Positions 26,041 to 35,482 are shown, numbered from the stretch's first letter. The stretch is DNA of 64,000 bases from Verrucomicrobiales bacterium (GCA_024233305.1 JACKPV010000037.1:1-64000); one strand, 5' to 3'. Notes: a model not told the origin generated them from the sequence alone. Numbers and translations: made by a program.

Positions 26041-26805
26041 TCAGCGGCACAGCCCGCGGGCGCTGGCCCGGCAGAACGCCACCAGGTGCGTCAGTTCGGG
26101 CCCCGCCGGCAGCTCGGTTTCGATCCGCTGCAACGCCCGTTCGAGCAGGCTTTCCTCGCGGAAGAGGATCTTGTAGGCCCGTCGGAGGGCCAGTTGGGTC
26201 TCCGCGGGCACGCCGCGACGTTCAAGGCCGACCTTGTTGATCGTCCGGGTGGCCGCGGGATGTCCTTCCGCCATCATGTAGGGCGGCACGTCCTGCACCA
26301 CCCGCGCGAAGCCGGCCACCATCGCGTGGGCTCCCACCCGGCAGAACTGATGCACCACGGACTTGCCGCCCACGATGGCATGGTCCTCGACCAGCACGTG
26401 CCCGGCCAGACCGGCGCTCGCCAGAATGGTGTGGTGACCGATCACGGAGTTGTGGCCGATGTGCGAAGCCGAGGTGATATGATTGTGCGAGCCGATTTCG
26501 GTGGCTTCGCCGTCCCCGGTGGCGCTGTTGATCGTCACGCATTCCCGGATCGTGTTGTGATCACCGATCCGGGTCCAGGTCACACCGCCCCGCCACTTCA
26601 GGTCTTCCGTCTTCGAGCCAACGCTGGCAAACGGGAAGATCTCGTTGTCCGAACCCAGCACGGTGTGGCCGTCGATCACCACGTGCGAATGCAGCCGGCA
26701 GCGGTCGCCGAGGAGGACGTCGGACCCGATCACGCAATAGGGCCCGATCTCGCAGTCCGTGCCGAGTTGCGCGCCGGACTGGATGATGGCGGTGGGATGG
26801 ATCAT
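26041..26805 (-). CDS. lpxA: UDP-N-acetylglucosamine acyltransferase
   Basis: A 254-residue left-handed beta-helix acyltransferase that adds 3-hydroxyacyl chains to UDP-GlcNAc, the first step of lipid A synthesis. Hexapeptide repeats run through the first 180 residues (MIHPTAIIQSGAQLGTDCEI, FPFASVGSKTEDLKW, ASHIGHNSVIGHHTILASAG); the central His of the latter is the catalytic base region. The C-terminal helical part is KVGLERRGVPAETQLALRRA. ATG 26805 is chosen by homology; the frame upstream is a shadow of lpxC/fabZ. It lies 17 bases after lpxC/fabZ. Confidence 0.95.
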   Translation of the reverse strand: MIHPTAIIQSGAQLGTDCEIGPYCVIGSDVLLGDRCRLHSHVVIDGHTVLGSDNEIFPFASVGSKTEDLKWRGGVTWTRIGDHNTIRECVTINSATGDGEATEIGSHNHITSASHIGHNSVIGHHTILASAGLAGHVLVEDHAIVGGKSVVHQFCRVGAHAMVAGFARVVQDVPPYMMAEGHPAATRTINKVGLERRGVPAETQLALRRAYKILFREESLLERALQRIETELPAGPELTHLVAFCRASARGLCR

Positions 26806-26822
26806 GGGGGGCGCGGGGAGAA

Positions 26823-28187
26823 TCAGCGATCGATCATCATGAACGTGACCTCCGCCTCGCTGACCGTCTCGCCGTTGACCAGGCACACGCCCTTCGCCTT
26901 CCCGATCTTGCCCCGGGATTTCGTCAACGTGACGTCGATGACCAGCGTGTCTCCCGGGCGGACGGGCTTGCGCCACTTCACGGATTCGGCGGACATGAAG
27001 TAGGCGAGCTTGTTGGCGCACTCGGCGCGCTGCAACGTCAGGATGCCGGCCACCTGCGCAATGGCCTCGAGCTGGAGCACGCCCGGAAAGATCGGGTGCC
27101 CGGGGAAGTGTCCCTGAAAACACGGCTCGTTCGACGTGATGTTCTTCTGCCCCACGATGTGGGCGCCGTCGATCGACAGAACCCGGTCCACCATCAGGAA
27201 GGGGTACCGATGCGGCAGGACCTGCATCACCTGAGCGGCCTCCAGGCGGCAGCCGTCGCGGACGATCTCGCTCGGTCGTGTCCCGCCGGTCTCGGCGGCG
27301 GGGGGAGGCGGCTCGGGGGGCGGCGTGAAGGCCTGGGCGGCCACGAGGGGTTTCTGCAACCGGGCCTGAATCCGGCGGGCCAGCTCGCAGTTGGCGCCGT
27401 GGCTCGGCCGCACCGCCACCACGTGGCCGCGCAACGGCCGCCCCAACAGCGAAAGATCCCCGACGATGTCCAGGATCTTGTGCCGGACAAACTCCTCGGG
27501 ATAGCGGAGCGGTTCGGTGGTGAGGACCGCGTCATCCCGGATCACCACCGCGTTCTCCAGGGTGCCGCCCTTGATCAGCCCCCCGCGAATCAGGGCCTCG
27601 ATCTCCTCGTAGAAGCAAAACGTGCGCGCATCCGCCAGGTCGGCGCGCCAGGTTTCCGGCGACAACTCGACGCTGAAGAACTGGGTGTGCCTTCCCTGCC
27701 GGTCCGAACTGGTGCAGCTGATCTTGAAGCGGTCGTGCGGAAAGATGGCGATGAGCGTCTCGCCGGCCTGGACTTCGACGGGTTCGCTCACGCCCACCGG
27801 CTCACGCACCGCGTCCTGCGCCTCCAGCCCCGCGGTCTCGACCAGGCGCGTGTATTCCCGCGCGCTGCCGTCGCCAATCGGCGGCTCGTTCGCGTCCAGC
27901 TCGACAATGGCGTTGTCCACCCCCAGGCCGGCGAACGTGGCCAGCACGTGCTCGACCGTGTGAATCCGGATGTTGCCCTTCGCGAGCGTGGTCGAGCGCG
28001 CCGTTTCCCCAACGTGGTCGACCAGCGCCTCGATCTCCGGTTGCCCGTCCAGATCCACCCGGCGGAACCGGATGCCGGTGTTCGCCGGCGCGGGCAGGAA
28101 GCGCATGGATACGCGGTTGCCACTGTGCAATCCCACGCCCGAGAAACCGGCCGCTTCCTTGAGAGTCTGCTGCTGCGATTGTAGCAC
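26823..28187 (-). CDS. lpxC/fabZ: bifunctional UDP-3-O-acyl-N-acetylglucosamine deacetylase / 3-hydroxyacyl-ACP dehydratase
   Basis: A 454-residue fusion. Residues 1-280 are LpxC, the zinc-dependent committed step of lipid A synthesis, with FSGVGLHSGNRVSMRF, VEHVLATFAGLGVDNAIVEL and a KGGTLENAVV loop, and the metal-site segment FVRHKILDIVGDLSLLG. A Pro-rich linker (PPPEPPPPAAETGG, about residue 285-300) joins FabZ, the hotdog dehydratase of fatty-acid elongation (LPHRYPFLMVDRVLSID; GHFPGHPIFPGVLQLEAIAQ, with catalytic His and Glu). The fusion, also known in Bacteroidota and relatives, tethers two enzymes that compete for hydroxyacyl-ACP. Start is GTG 28187. First gene of the operon. Confidence 0.93.
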   Translation of the reverse strand: MLQSQQQTLKEAAGFSGVGLHSGNRVSMRFLPAPANTGIRFRRVDLDGQPEIEALVDHVGETARSTTLAKGNIRIHTVEHVLATFAGLGVDNAIVELDANEPPIGDGSAREYTRLVETAGLEAQDAVREPVGVSEPVEVQAGETLIAIFPHDRFKISCTSSDRQGRHTQFFSVELSPETWRADLADARTFCFYEEIEALIRGGLIKGGTLENAVVIRDDAVLTTEPLRYPEEFVRHKILDIVGDLSLLGRPLRGHVVAVRPSHGANCELARRIQARLQKPLVAAQAFTPPPEPPPPAAETGGTRPSEIVRDGCRLEAAQVMQVLPHRYPFLMVDRVLSIDGAHIVGQKNITSNEPCFQGHFPGHPIFPGVLQLEAIAQVAGILTLQRAECANKLAYFMSAESVKWRKPVRPGDTLVIDVTLTKSRGKIGKAKGVCLVNGETVSEAEVTFMMIDR

Positions 28188-28324
28188 GGCGCGGATTTAA
28201 ACGGGCGGGCAACGGCTTGGCAAGGCTGTCGGCCCCCGCGGCGGGCCACCGGCACAACGGGGGTGGGCGGCGTCCGCCCCCGCTCCATTGACATCGCCCC
28301 CGCCCGGCTTACATTCGCGGCCTC

Positions 28325-31300
28325 ATGGCCAGGGCCGCCAGCCACGCCGCCATCCGCCTGCGCGGGGTGCGGCAGAACAACCTGAAAAACCTCGACCTCG
28401 ACCTGCCGCTCCACCGGCTGATCGTCATCACCGGTCGGAGCGGTTCGGGGAAAAGTTCGCTGGCCTTCGACACCCTGTTCGCCGAGGGGCAACGGCGCTA
28501 CATCGAAACCTTCTCGCCTTACGCGCGGCAGTTTTTCGACCGGATGGACAAGCCGCGGGTGGATTCCATCGAGGGCATCCCGCCGGCCATCGCCATCGAG
28601 CAGACGAATACCGTCCGGACCACGCGCTCGACGGTCGGCACGATGACCGAGTTGTGCGACCACTTGAAGGTGCTCTGGCCGTGGCTGGCCCGATTGGACT
28701 GCCACCAGTGCGGCCAACCCGTTTCGCGCGAGAACCCGCAACGAATCTGGGAGGCGACGTCCACCGGGCGCGCGGGGGGCGACCGGTTGATCACCTTTGA
28801 CCTGGCCCTGCCCGAGAAGATGTCGCTGGCCGAGGCGCTCGAACTCGTCGAGCGGCAGGGTTACCGGCGGCTGCTGAACGACGGACGGATCGTCCGGCTC
28901 GAAGATTGCCGGGAGACCCTCGGCGCCGACCGGATCGCGCGCCTGACGGTGGTGCAGGACCGGCTGGGGGTGACCGCAGCGAAACGGGCGCGGTTTCTCG
29001 AAGCCTGCACCCAGGCCTACCACTTCGGGAAGGGGCGGCTCCGCGTGTGGGACCTTGACGACTCGGGACAGCAGCCGGCGGGCGAAGGCCGGGCCTTTTC
29101 GCGCGACCTGCATTGCGCCGCGTGCGATCTCGATTACCGCGAGCCCGGTCCGGCGTTGTTCAGCTTCAACCATCCGCTCGGGGCCTGCCCCGATTGCCGC
29201 GGGTTCGGCCGGGTGATCGAGATCGACTACCAGCTGGCCGTCCCGGACCGTTCACTTACCCTGGGGGGCGGCGCCGTGAAACCCTGGCAAGGCGGCGTCA
29301 GCGCCGAATGCCAGCAGGACCTGCTCAAGTTCTGCCGCCTTCGCCGGGTGCCCGTCGACGTGCCGTTCCATCGGCTGTCGGCGGCGCATCAAGCCTGGGT
29401 GATCGACGGGGACCCCGGCTACGGGACCGACCCCGACCACGAATGGCCCAAGGCGTGGTATGGCGTGAAGGGCTACTTCCGCTGGCTCGAGTCGAAGGCC
29501 TACAAAATGCACGTGCGCGTGCTGCTCTCGCGCTACCGCACCTACCGCCCGTGCACGGCCTGTGGCGGCCGCCGCTTCCAACCGGAGGCACTCTGGTACC
29601 GGCTGCCGGTGGACGCGCTCGACTGGCCGGGCGCGACGGCCCGGGCCGGAGGGCTGACGCTGGCCGACTTCTACGCGTTGCCCATCCGGGAGGCCTTCGC
29701 CTTGACGGCAGCGCTTCAAGCCCGCACCGCCGCCGGGGCCGGCAATCCGCTCTCCATCGTGCTCGGCGAAGCGGTGGCGCGACTCGGTTACCTGGTCGAG
29801 GCCGGTCTCGGTTACCTCACGCTCGACCGTCCCACCCGCACCCTGTCCGGCGGTGAAACGGAACGGGTCAACCTCACCACCTGCCTCGGCACGCGTCTGG
29901 TCAACACCCTGTTCGTGCTCGACGAACCCACGGTCGGCCTCCACCCGCGGGATACCGAACGGCTGGTCAGCATCGTCGAAAGGCTGCGCCGCGCGGGCAA
30001 TACGGTGGTCGTCGTCGAACACGAAGCCGCCGTGATGCGGGCGGCTGAACACATCATCGACCTCGGTCCCGGCCACGGCGAAACCGGCGGGAACATCGTG
30101 TTCCAGGGCGCTTACGGCGAGCTGCTGAAGAGCCCCGCCTCCCTGACCGGCGCCTTCCTCAGCGGCCGACGACGGATCGACGTGCCCGCCCGGCGTCCGG
30201 TCGTCCTGGATTCCGGACCCAACCGGGCCCGGACTTCCAAAGCCCGGTCGCAGCGCGATCCGTTGGTCCTCGCGGACGCGACGTCCGCCGAAGTCTACCG
30301 GACGAAAGCCCCGCGACGACGCCCGACGCTGGCTTCCTTGATCGAGCACGGACAGGTGCGCCGGGGCAGCGAACTTAGGGGGGCCGGCCCGGAAGCGCCG
30401 GTCGACCGGACGCGGGTGTCGCCGGTTTGCGAGACGCTGGTGCTTGCGGCCGCGAAACGCCACAACTTGCAGGACCTGACGGTGGCCATCCCGCTGAACC
30501 GCTTCGTCTGCGTGACGGGGGTGAGTGGCTCCGGCAAGAGCACGCTGGTTCGCGAGGTGCTCCATCCGGCGCTGGACGCCCGGCTGCGTCTCGCCGGCCA
30601 CGCCGGGCCGGAGGGCGCCGCCGACGCCACCGGGGAGGAAGGGGACGAGCGGGAAGCCCTGAGCGATCCGCTGGGCGAGTTGCACGGTTGGGAATGCCTG
30701 GCACGCGTGCTGATGGTGGATCAATCCTCCCTCGGTCGCACCCCTCGCTCGAATCCGGCGGTTTACGTCGGCGCGTTCGATCACGTGCGCGAGCTGTTCG
30801 CCCGGTCCGAGGAAGCGCGTCAGCAAGGTCTGCCGGCGAGCGCGTTCAGCTTCAACTCGGCCCAGGGTCAGTGCGAGCGGTGTCGCGGCGCCGGCTTCGA
30901 GAAGATCGAGATGCAGTTCCTCAGCGACGTTTTCATCCGTTGCCCGGACTGCGAAGGGCGGCGGTATCGCCCGCATATCCTCGAGGTGAAACTCACCCCG
31001 CCGCGCGATGGGCAGGCGCCGCCGACCGCGGAGCCGCCGGGCACCCGGGCCACGTGGAGCATTGCCGACCTGCTCGAAGCAACGGTCGAAGACGGCCTCG
31101 CCTGGCTGGGCGCCTTTCCGGAGTCCCGGGCCCGCCGGGCGGTCGAAGCCTTGCAGCGGCTCCAGGATGTGGGGCTGGGCTACCTCCGCCTCGGGCAGCC
31201 CATCAATACGCTCTCCGGGGGCGAAAGCCAGCGGCTGAAACTCGCGGCGCACCTCGCCGAAGCCGGGCTCGGGACCCGCGCCGTCACCGCTCCGGCGTCA

Positions 31301-31603
31301 CCCGCGCCGGCGCCGCGGCCGACGTTGTTCCTCTTCGACGAACCCACGACCGGCCTGCATTTCGAGGACGTGCGCGTGCTGGTCGACGTGTTCCAACGCG
31401 TGGTCGACGCCGGTCATTCGGTGATCGTGATCGAGCACAATCTCGAGTTGTTGAAGTGCGCCGACTGGATCATCGACCTCGGCCCCGAGGCGGGGGCGGA
31501 CGGCGGACGGCTCGTCGTGGCCGGCTCCCCGGAAGCGGTTGCCGCCTGCCCTGCCAGCCACACCGGCAAAGCCCTCCGCGAGGCCGGCATCATCCCCGGC
31601 TGA
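28325..31603 (+). CDS. UvrA-family excinuclease ATPase (long form)
   Basis: A 1,092-residue UvrA-like ABC ATPase, longer than the usual ~940. First Walker A is GRSGSGKSSLAFDTLFAEGQ; the first signature region is TRTLSGGETERVNL with FVLDEPTVGLHPRD. The second half has GVSGSGKSTLVREVLHPALD, NTLSGGESQRLKLAAHLAEA and FLFDEPTTGLHFED. Zinc modules: DCHQCGQP, CAACDLDY/CPDCRGFG, CTACGGRR and CERCRGAGFEK with CPDCEGRRY. UvrA scans DNA for damage with UvrB. A basic linker of about 90 residues (about 609-698) separates the halves. Whether this is the main UvrA or a UvrA2-type paralogue involved in tolerance of DNA-binding drugs is open. It diverges from lpxC/fabZ. Confidence 0.88.
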   Translation: MARAASHAAIRLRGVRQNNLKNLDLDLPLHRLIVITGRSGSGKSSLAFDTLFAEGQRRYIETFSPYARQFFDRMDKPRVDSIEGIPPAIAIEQTNTVRTTRSTVGTMTELCDHLKVLWPWLARLDCHQCGQPVSRENPQRIWEATSTGRAGGDRLITFDLALPEKMSLAEALELVERQGYRRLLNDGRIVRLEDCRETLGADRIARLTVVQDRLGVTAAKRARFLEACTQAYHFGKGRLRVWDLDDSGQQPAGEGRAFSRDLHCAACDLDYREPGPALFSFNHPLGACPDCRGFGRVIEIDYQLAVPDRSLTLGGGAVKPWQGGVSAECQQDLLKFCRLRRVPVDVPFHRLSAAHQAWVIDGDPGYGTDPDHEWPKAWYGVKGYFRWLESKAYKMHVRVLLSRYRTYRPCTACGGRRFQPEALWYRLPVDALDWPGATARAGGLTLADFYALPIREAFALTAALQARTAAGAGNPLSIVLGEAVARLGYLVEAGLGYLTLDRPTRTLSGGETERVNLTTCLGTRLVNTLFVLDEPTVGLHPRDTERLVSIVERLRRAGNTVVVVEHEAAVMRAAEHIIDLGPGHGETGGNIVFQGAYGELLKSPASLTGAFLSGRRRIDVPARRPVVLDSGPNRARTSKARSQRDPLVLADATSAEVYRTKAPRRRPTLASLIEHGQVRRGSELRGAGPEAPVDRTRVSPVCETLVLAAAKRHNLQDLTVAIPLNRFVCVTGVSGSGKSTLVREVLHPALDARLRLAGHAGPEGAADATGEEGDEREALSDPLGELHGWECLARVLMVDQSSLGRTPRSNPAVYVGAFDHVRELFARSEEARQQGLPASAFSFNSAQGQCERCRGAGFEKIEMQFLSDVFIRCPDCEGRRYRPHILEVKLTPPRDGQAPPTAEPPGTRATWSIADLLEATVEDGLAWLGAFPESRARRAVEALQRLQDVGLGYLRLGQPINTLSGGESQRLKLAAHLAEAGLGTRAVTAPASPAPAPRPTLFLFDEPTTGLHFEDVRVLVDVFQRVVDAGHSVIVIEHNLELLKCADWIIDLGPEAGADGGRLVVAGSPEAVAACPASHTGKALREAGIIPG

Positions 31604-31647
31604 GCCCATCGCGGGCGCTCCCCGAACGGACGGTGCGCTCGTGTTTT

Positions 31648-31767
31648 TGGAGTGCGCCGGCAAAGCGAAGCGGCGACGGCGCTTTCGCGGTCGGACGGAC
31701 GCGCGAAAACCCGAAGACCCGAAGCGTCCCGAAGCCCGAAAAGCGGTGTCACCGCCACCGCACTCCA
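31648..31767. repeat. inverted-repeat element (TGGAGTGCG family)
   Basis: About 120 bp between convergent genes, beginning TGGAGTGCGCCGGCAAAGCG and ending with the complement of TGGAGTGCGGTGGCGGTGAC. Next to each end is a matching inner block (GGCGCTTTCG on the left, complement of CACCGCTTTTCG on the right). The interior contains tandem CCCGAAGAC/CCCGAAGCG words. No ORF and no clear target duplication. It resembles a small non-autonomous element. Confidence 0.65.
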
Positions 31768-31780
31768 TAAGGCGCGGGGC

Positions 31781-32779
31781 TCAGCGTGGGGCCGATCGTT
31801 CCTCCCAGGCTTGCACGACGCGGTCGCAGAGGGCCTCGATGCGGGGGCTGAGGTTCTGGTGTTCCGGGTGGGCCCGCAGCCATTCGATGGATTCACGCAC
31901 CCCGACGCGGAAGGGTTTGCGAGCCCGGAACTCCGGCACGAAGCCCTTGATCTTCGTGTTGTCGAACACCGCGGGGTTGGCCTTGTCGCCCTTCCACGGA
32001 CCGCGCATTTCCGGCGCGATTTCGCTGACGAAGTCCGTCGGAATCCGCGCGACCTTCGGCGAGGAAACACCCAACGCATCGGCAGTTTCCGCGACGATCC
32101 GGTTCCACGTCAGCGCTTCGTCGCCGGTGATGTGAAACGCCTCTCCGACGGCCTCCTCGCGCCCCACCAAACCGGCCAACCCCACGGCGAAATCGGTGGT
32201 TGCGGTGAGCGTCCAGCGGGACTCGCCGTCGTCCGGGACGATCACCGGTCGCCCCTCGGCGATGCGGGTGGCGAAGGTGAAGCTCGAACTCGAGACCGGA
32301 TTCGGGACCCAGCGGCGCGAGTAGGTGTGCGAGGGCCGCACGATGGTCACCGGGAATCCCGATTCGCGATGCCGCTCCCGCAGCCATTCCTCGCAGGCGA
32401 GCTTCTTCTGCGCGTAATCCCAGAAAGCGTTGCCAAGCGGGGCGGACTCGGTGAGTGGCCTTTGGGGGTGCGGCTTGGCATAAACCGTGGCCGAGCTGAT
32501 GAAGACATACTGGCGGAGACCGTCGAGGAAAAGGTCGTGGTCGAGTTGCACGTCGGGCCGATCGAATCCCAGGAAGTTCAACACGACTTCCGGGCGCACC
32601 CCCGACAGCGCGGCGCGAAGGGCCTCCGCATCGTGGCGGTCCGCAACGACGGGATGGAAGCCCGGCGGCAGGGTGGAGCGCCCGCGGGTGACGACGTGGA
32701 TTTCGTGGCCGCGGGCCTGCAGAAGTTGGGCACAATCCGCGGAGAGATTGCCGGCGCCGCCGATAAACAGAATTCGCAT
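31781..32779 (-). CDS. NAD-dependent epimerase/dehydratase-family protein
   Basis: A 332-residue extended short-chain dehydrogenase/reductase. The Rossmann motif is at the very start (MRILFIGGAGNLSADCAQLL, with GGAGNLS replacing the common GGTGFIG). VFISSATVYAK and the Tyr-Lys pair in FWDYAQKKLACEEWL provide the catalytic region. Later landmarks are VRPSHTYSRRWVPNP and EAFHITGDEALTWNRI. It likely acts on a nucleotide sugar or related substrate, unidentified. ATG 32779 is chosen since it begins the nucleotide-binding fold. The gene converges on the UvrA gene across the repeat element. Confidence 0.85.
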   Translation of the reverse strand: MRILFIGGAGNLSADCAQLLQARGHEIHVVTRGRSTLPPGFHPVVADRHDAEALRAALSGVRPEVVLNFLGFDRPDVQLDHDLFLDGLRQYVFISSATVYAKPHPQRPLTESAPLGNAFWDYAQKKLACEEWLRERHRESGFPVTIVRPSHTYSRRWVPNPVSSSSFTFATRIAEGRPVIVPDDGESRWTLTATTDFAVGLAGLVGREEAVGEAFHITGDEALTWNRIVAETADALGVSSPKVARIPTDFVSEIAPEMRGPWKGDKANPAVFDNTKIKGFVPEFRARKPFRVGVRESIEWLRAHPEHQNLSPRIEALCDRVVQAWEERSAPR

Positions 32780-33039
32780 CGCACCGGCCAACATGCCAGC
32801 CCGTGACGAGCCTGGCGAGCCTGCGCGAATCGGGGCGGCAGCTCGAAGTCCCCGAGCCGCCCGATCCGGATTCGTTGCATCCGGTTCACGGCCGCGAGCA
32901 GCACGCACGTTTCCCGCGTTTCTGGCAGTTGGTTCATGGGGCCTTGAGATCGGTTCGTTTCCAGCCCGCCGGACGTGACAAAGCGCGGACCGTGGACTAA
33001 TCATTACCCGCTTTGAGTCTGCAGGAAACCGACAAAACC

Positions 33040-35307
33040 ATGCGCTCCGACATCATCAAGAAAGGGTTTGAACGCGCGCCGCACCGCTCGCTGTTGCGGG
33101 CCACCGGCTCGATTGAATCCGAGGCCGACTGGAACAAGCCGTTCATCGCCATCGCCAATTCCTACACCGACTGCATCCCCGGGCACGCCCACCTCAATGA
33201 GGTCGGGCAGCTCGTCAAGCGGTTGGTCCGGGCGGCCGGCGGGGTGCCGTTCATTTTCAACACTATCGGCGTCGACGACGGCATCGCGATGGGCCACTCG
33301 GGCATGTTGTATTCGCTGCCCTCCCGCGAACTCATCGCCGACTGCGTCGAGACGATGGTGCGGGCGCATTGTTTCGACGGCATGATCTGCATTCCGAACT
33401 GCGACAAGATCGTGCCGGGCATGTTGATGGCGACGATGCGGCTGAACATCCCGACCGTGTTCGTCAGCGGCGGCCCGATGGCGGCGGGCATCGCGGATCA
33501 GAAGGCGACGCACGAGGACCTGGCGGCGCACCTGCAGCCGGCGGCGGGCAAGTCGGACTTGATCTCGGTGTTCAAGGGCGTGGGCGAACTCAAGACCGGG
33601 AAGATCACCGAGGAACAACTGCAGAAGCTCGAACAGACGGCCTGCCCGACCTGCGGTTCCTGCTCGGGCATGTTCACCGCCAACTCGATGAACTGCCTGT
33701 GCGAAGCCCTCGGCATCGCCCTGCCCGGCAACGGCACCATCCTCGCCGTGTCGAAGGAACGCGAGGCGCTCTACGAACGCGCCGCCCGCGCCATCCTCAA
33801 GCTGGTCGAGCACGACATCAAACCCCGCGACATCGCCACGCTCGAGGCGTTCGACAACGCGCTGATGCTCGATGTTGCGATGGGCGGCTCGACCAACACC
33901 ATTCTCCACACCCTTGCCATCGCCCGCGAAGCCGGCATCCCGTACGACATCGCCCGCATCGATGCCATCTCGAAGCGCATTCCCCACATCTGCAAGGTGT
34001 CGCCCGCGTCGGATTACCACGTGCAGGACGTGCATCGTGCCGGCGGCATCCACACCATCCTGGGCGAGCTCAAGCGGATGGGCGCCTTGAACACGGAGTG
34101 CATCACGGTGACGGGAAGGACGATTGGCGACAACATCGACGACTGGGACGTGCGCTCGGAGGCCTGCACCGACTGGGCGCGGGCAGTGCGCGTTTCGGGC
34201 GCTTCGGCGCTCGTGGTGGATCCCGAGGACAAGATGGGGCCGGCGGCCCGCACCGCGAGCGGCAACCTGGCGCCCAAGCCGATGCTGTTTTACCCCGCCG
34301 ACCAGCGGGCGATCACTCTGTGGCGGTTGGCCGCGGCGTTGAACGTGCCGGACGCCGAGGCCGCGGCGTGCCTGTTCGCGGACAATGCCACGTTTCACGT
34401 GGACGCAAACACCCGCTGGCAGGGACGCGCCGCCATCGAGAGCGGTTTGCAGGCGAAGCTCAGCGAACACAAGGGACTGCTTCGCGCGGAACTTGCAAGC
34501 GTCGACGGGACGCCCGTCCTGCTGATGTGGCGCTACGGCAAGGGCGGCCGCAAGGAGCGCCTGTGCCTGGTCCGCATCACGGACGGGGACTCCTGGGTCA
34601 TCCGGCAGGCCGCGCACGATGACGCCCCGGCCACGCTCGAACGCGCCGAACCCAGCGGTCTCATGCCGTACGATCCGGCGTTCATGTTCGATGCCCGCGA
34701 CTGCATTCGCACGCCGGAAACCGCCTACACCCCGGACGGCGGTCTGTCGGTCCTTTACGGGCAACTGGCGCCCGAGGGCAGCGTGGTGAAGACCGCGGGG
34801 ATCAGCGCCGGATTCAAGGCTTACTGCGGCGAGAACTTCATCTTCGAGGGGCCCTGCGTCATCTTCGAAAGCCAGGACGAGGCCTGCGCCGGAATCCTCA
34901 ATGGCCAGGTCAAAGAAGGCGACGTCGTCATCATCCGCAACGAAGGGCCGCGCGGCGGTCCCGGAATGCAGGAAATGCTCTCGCCCACCAGCTACATCGT
35001 CGGGATGGGGCTCGGCGACAAGGTGGCGTTGATCACCGACGGCCGGTTCAGCGGGGGAACGGCCGGCGCGTGCATCGGACACGTCTCGCCGGAGGCGGCC
35101 GAGGGCGGTCCGATTGGCCTGCTCAAGGCCGGCGACCGTCTGCGGATCGACTTCCCGAACCGGCGGATCGACATCCTGGTTGACGAAGCCGAACTGGCCG
35201 CGCGCAAGCAAACCTGGCAACCGGTGAAACGCGAACTGCACGGCTGGCTCGCCCGCTACCAAAAGCTCGTGACCAACGCCAGCCAGGGCGCCATTTTGCA
35301 GGCGTGA
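33040..35307 (+). CDS. ilvD: dihydroxy-acid dehydratase with an internal NTF2/SnoaL-like insertion
   Basis: A 755-residue enzyme; usual length is 550-620. It dehydrates dihydroxy acids to 2-keto acids in valine, leucine and isoleucine synthesis, using an Fe-S cluster. Cluster and active-site motifs are intact: SYTDCIPGHAHL, CIPNCDKIVPGMLMATMRLN, TACPTCGSCSGMFTANSMN and, after the insertion, NEGPRGGPGMQEMLSPTSY and ALITDGRFSGGTAGACIGH. The insertion (about residues 379-553) separates TVTGRTIGDNIDDWDVRSEA from DCIRTPETAYTPDGGLSVLY, the normal continuation. Within it residues ~431-532 (LFADNATFHVDANTRWQGRA, SWVIR) look NTF2/SnoaL-like. ATG 33040 is preferred over TTG 33013 (GGAAA upstream). Confidence 0.88.
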   Translation: MRSDIIKKGFERAPHRSLLRATGSIESEADWNKPFIAIANSYTDCIPGHAHLNEVGQLVKRLVRAAGGVPFIFNTIGVDDGIAMGHSGMLYSLPSRELIADCVETMVRAHCFDGMICIPNCDKIVPGMLMATMRLNIPTVFVSGGPMAAGIADQKATHEDLAAHLQPAAGKSDLISVFKGVGELKTGKITEEQLQKLEQTACPTCGSCSGMFTANSMNCLCEALGIALPGNGTILAVSKEREALYERAARAILKLVEHDIKPRDIATLEAFDNALMLDVAMGGSTNTILHTLAIAREAGIPYDIARIDAISKRIPHICKVSPASDYHVQDVHRAGGIHTILGELKRMGALNTECITVTGRTIGDNIDDWDVRSEACTDWARAVRVSGASALVVDPEDKMGPAARTASGNLAPKPMLFYPADQRAITLWRLAAALNVPDAEAAACLFADNATFHVDANTRWQGRAAIESGLQAKLSEHKGLLRAELASVDGTPVLLMWRYGKGGRKERLCLVRITDGDSWVIRQAAHDDAPATLERAEPSGLMPYDPAFMFDARDCIRTPETAYTPDGGLSVLYGQLAPEGSVVKTAGISAGFKAYCGENFIFEGPCVIFESQDEACAGILNGQVKEGDVVIIRNEGPRGGPGMQEMLSPTSYIVGMGLGDKVALITDGRFSGGTAGACIGHVSPEAAEGGPIGLLKAGDRLRIDFPNRRIDILVDEAELAARKQTWQPVKRELHGWLARYQKLVTNASQGAILQA

Positions 35308-35346
35308 CGCGGGGCGCCCGGCGTCCCGCGGCTTCGCCGCCCGCGC

Positions 35347-35482
35347 ATGAGCGATGAGCCACAACTGCTGGCGCTGCTGCAGAGCACCGAGTCCTTTCGG
35401 ATCGAGAAGACCATCGCGACCGATGACACGAAGAAGGTCTGCGCGGCGGACTTGGCGGTTGAAGGACCGAGCCGATCCCCTC
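35347..35482 (+). pseudogene. N-terminal fragment of an AlbA_2-domain ATP-binding protein
   Basis: About 45 codons (MSDEPQLLALLQSTES, then FRIEKTIATDDTKKVCAA) match the start of the AlbA_2/Divergent-AAA family, whose members begin with an ESDR(I/V)E-type motif followed by a Cys/Ala-rich helix. The match stops just before repeat copy D, where the frame runs on meaninglessly into the element. The rest of the gene (several hundred codons) is absent. Family members are often accessory regulators or associated with mobile islands. The assignment is from motif memory, so moderate. Confidence 0.5.
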
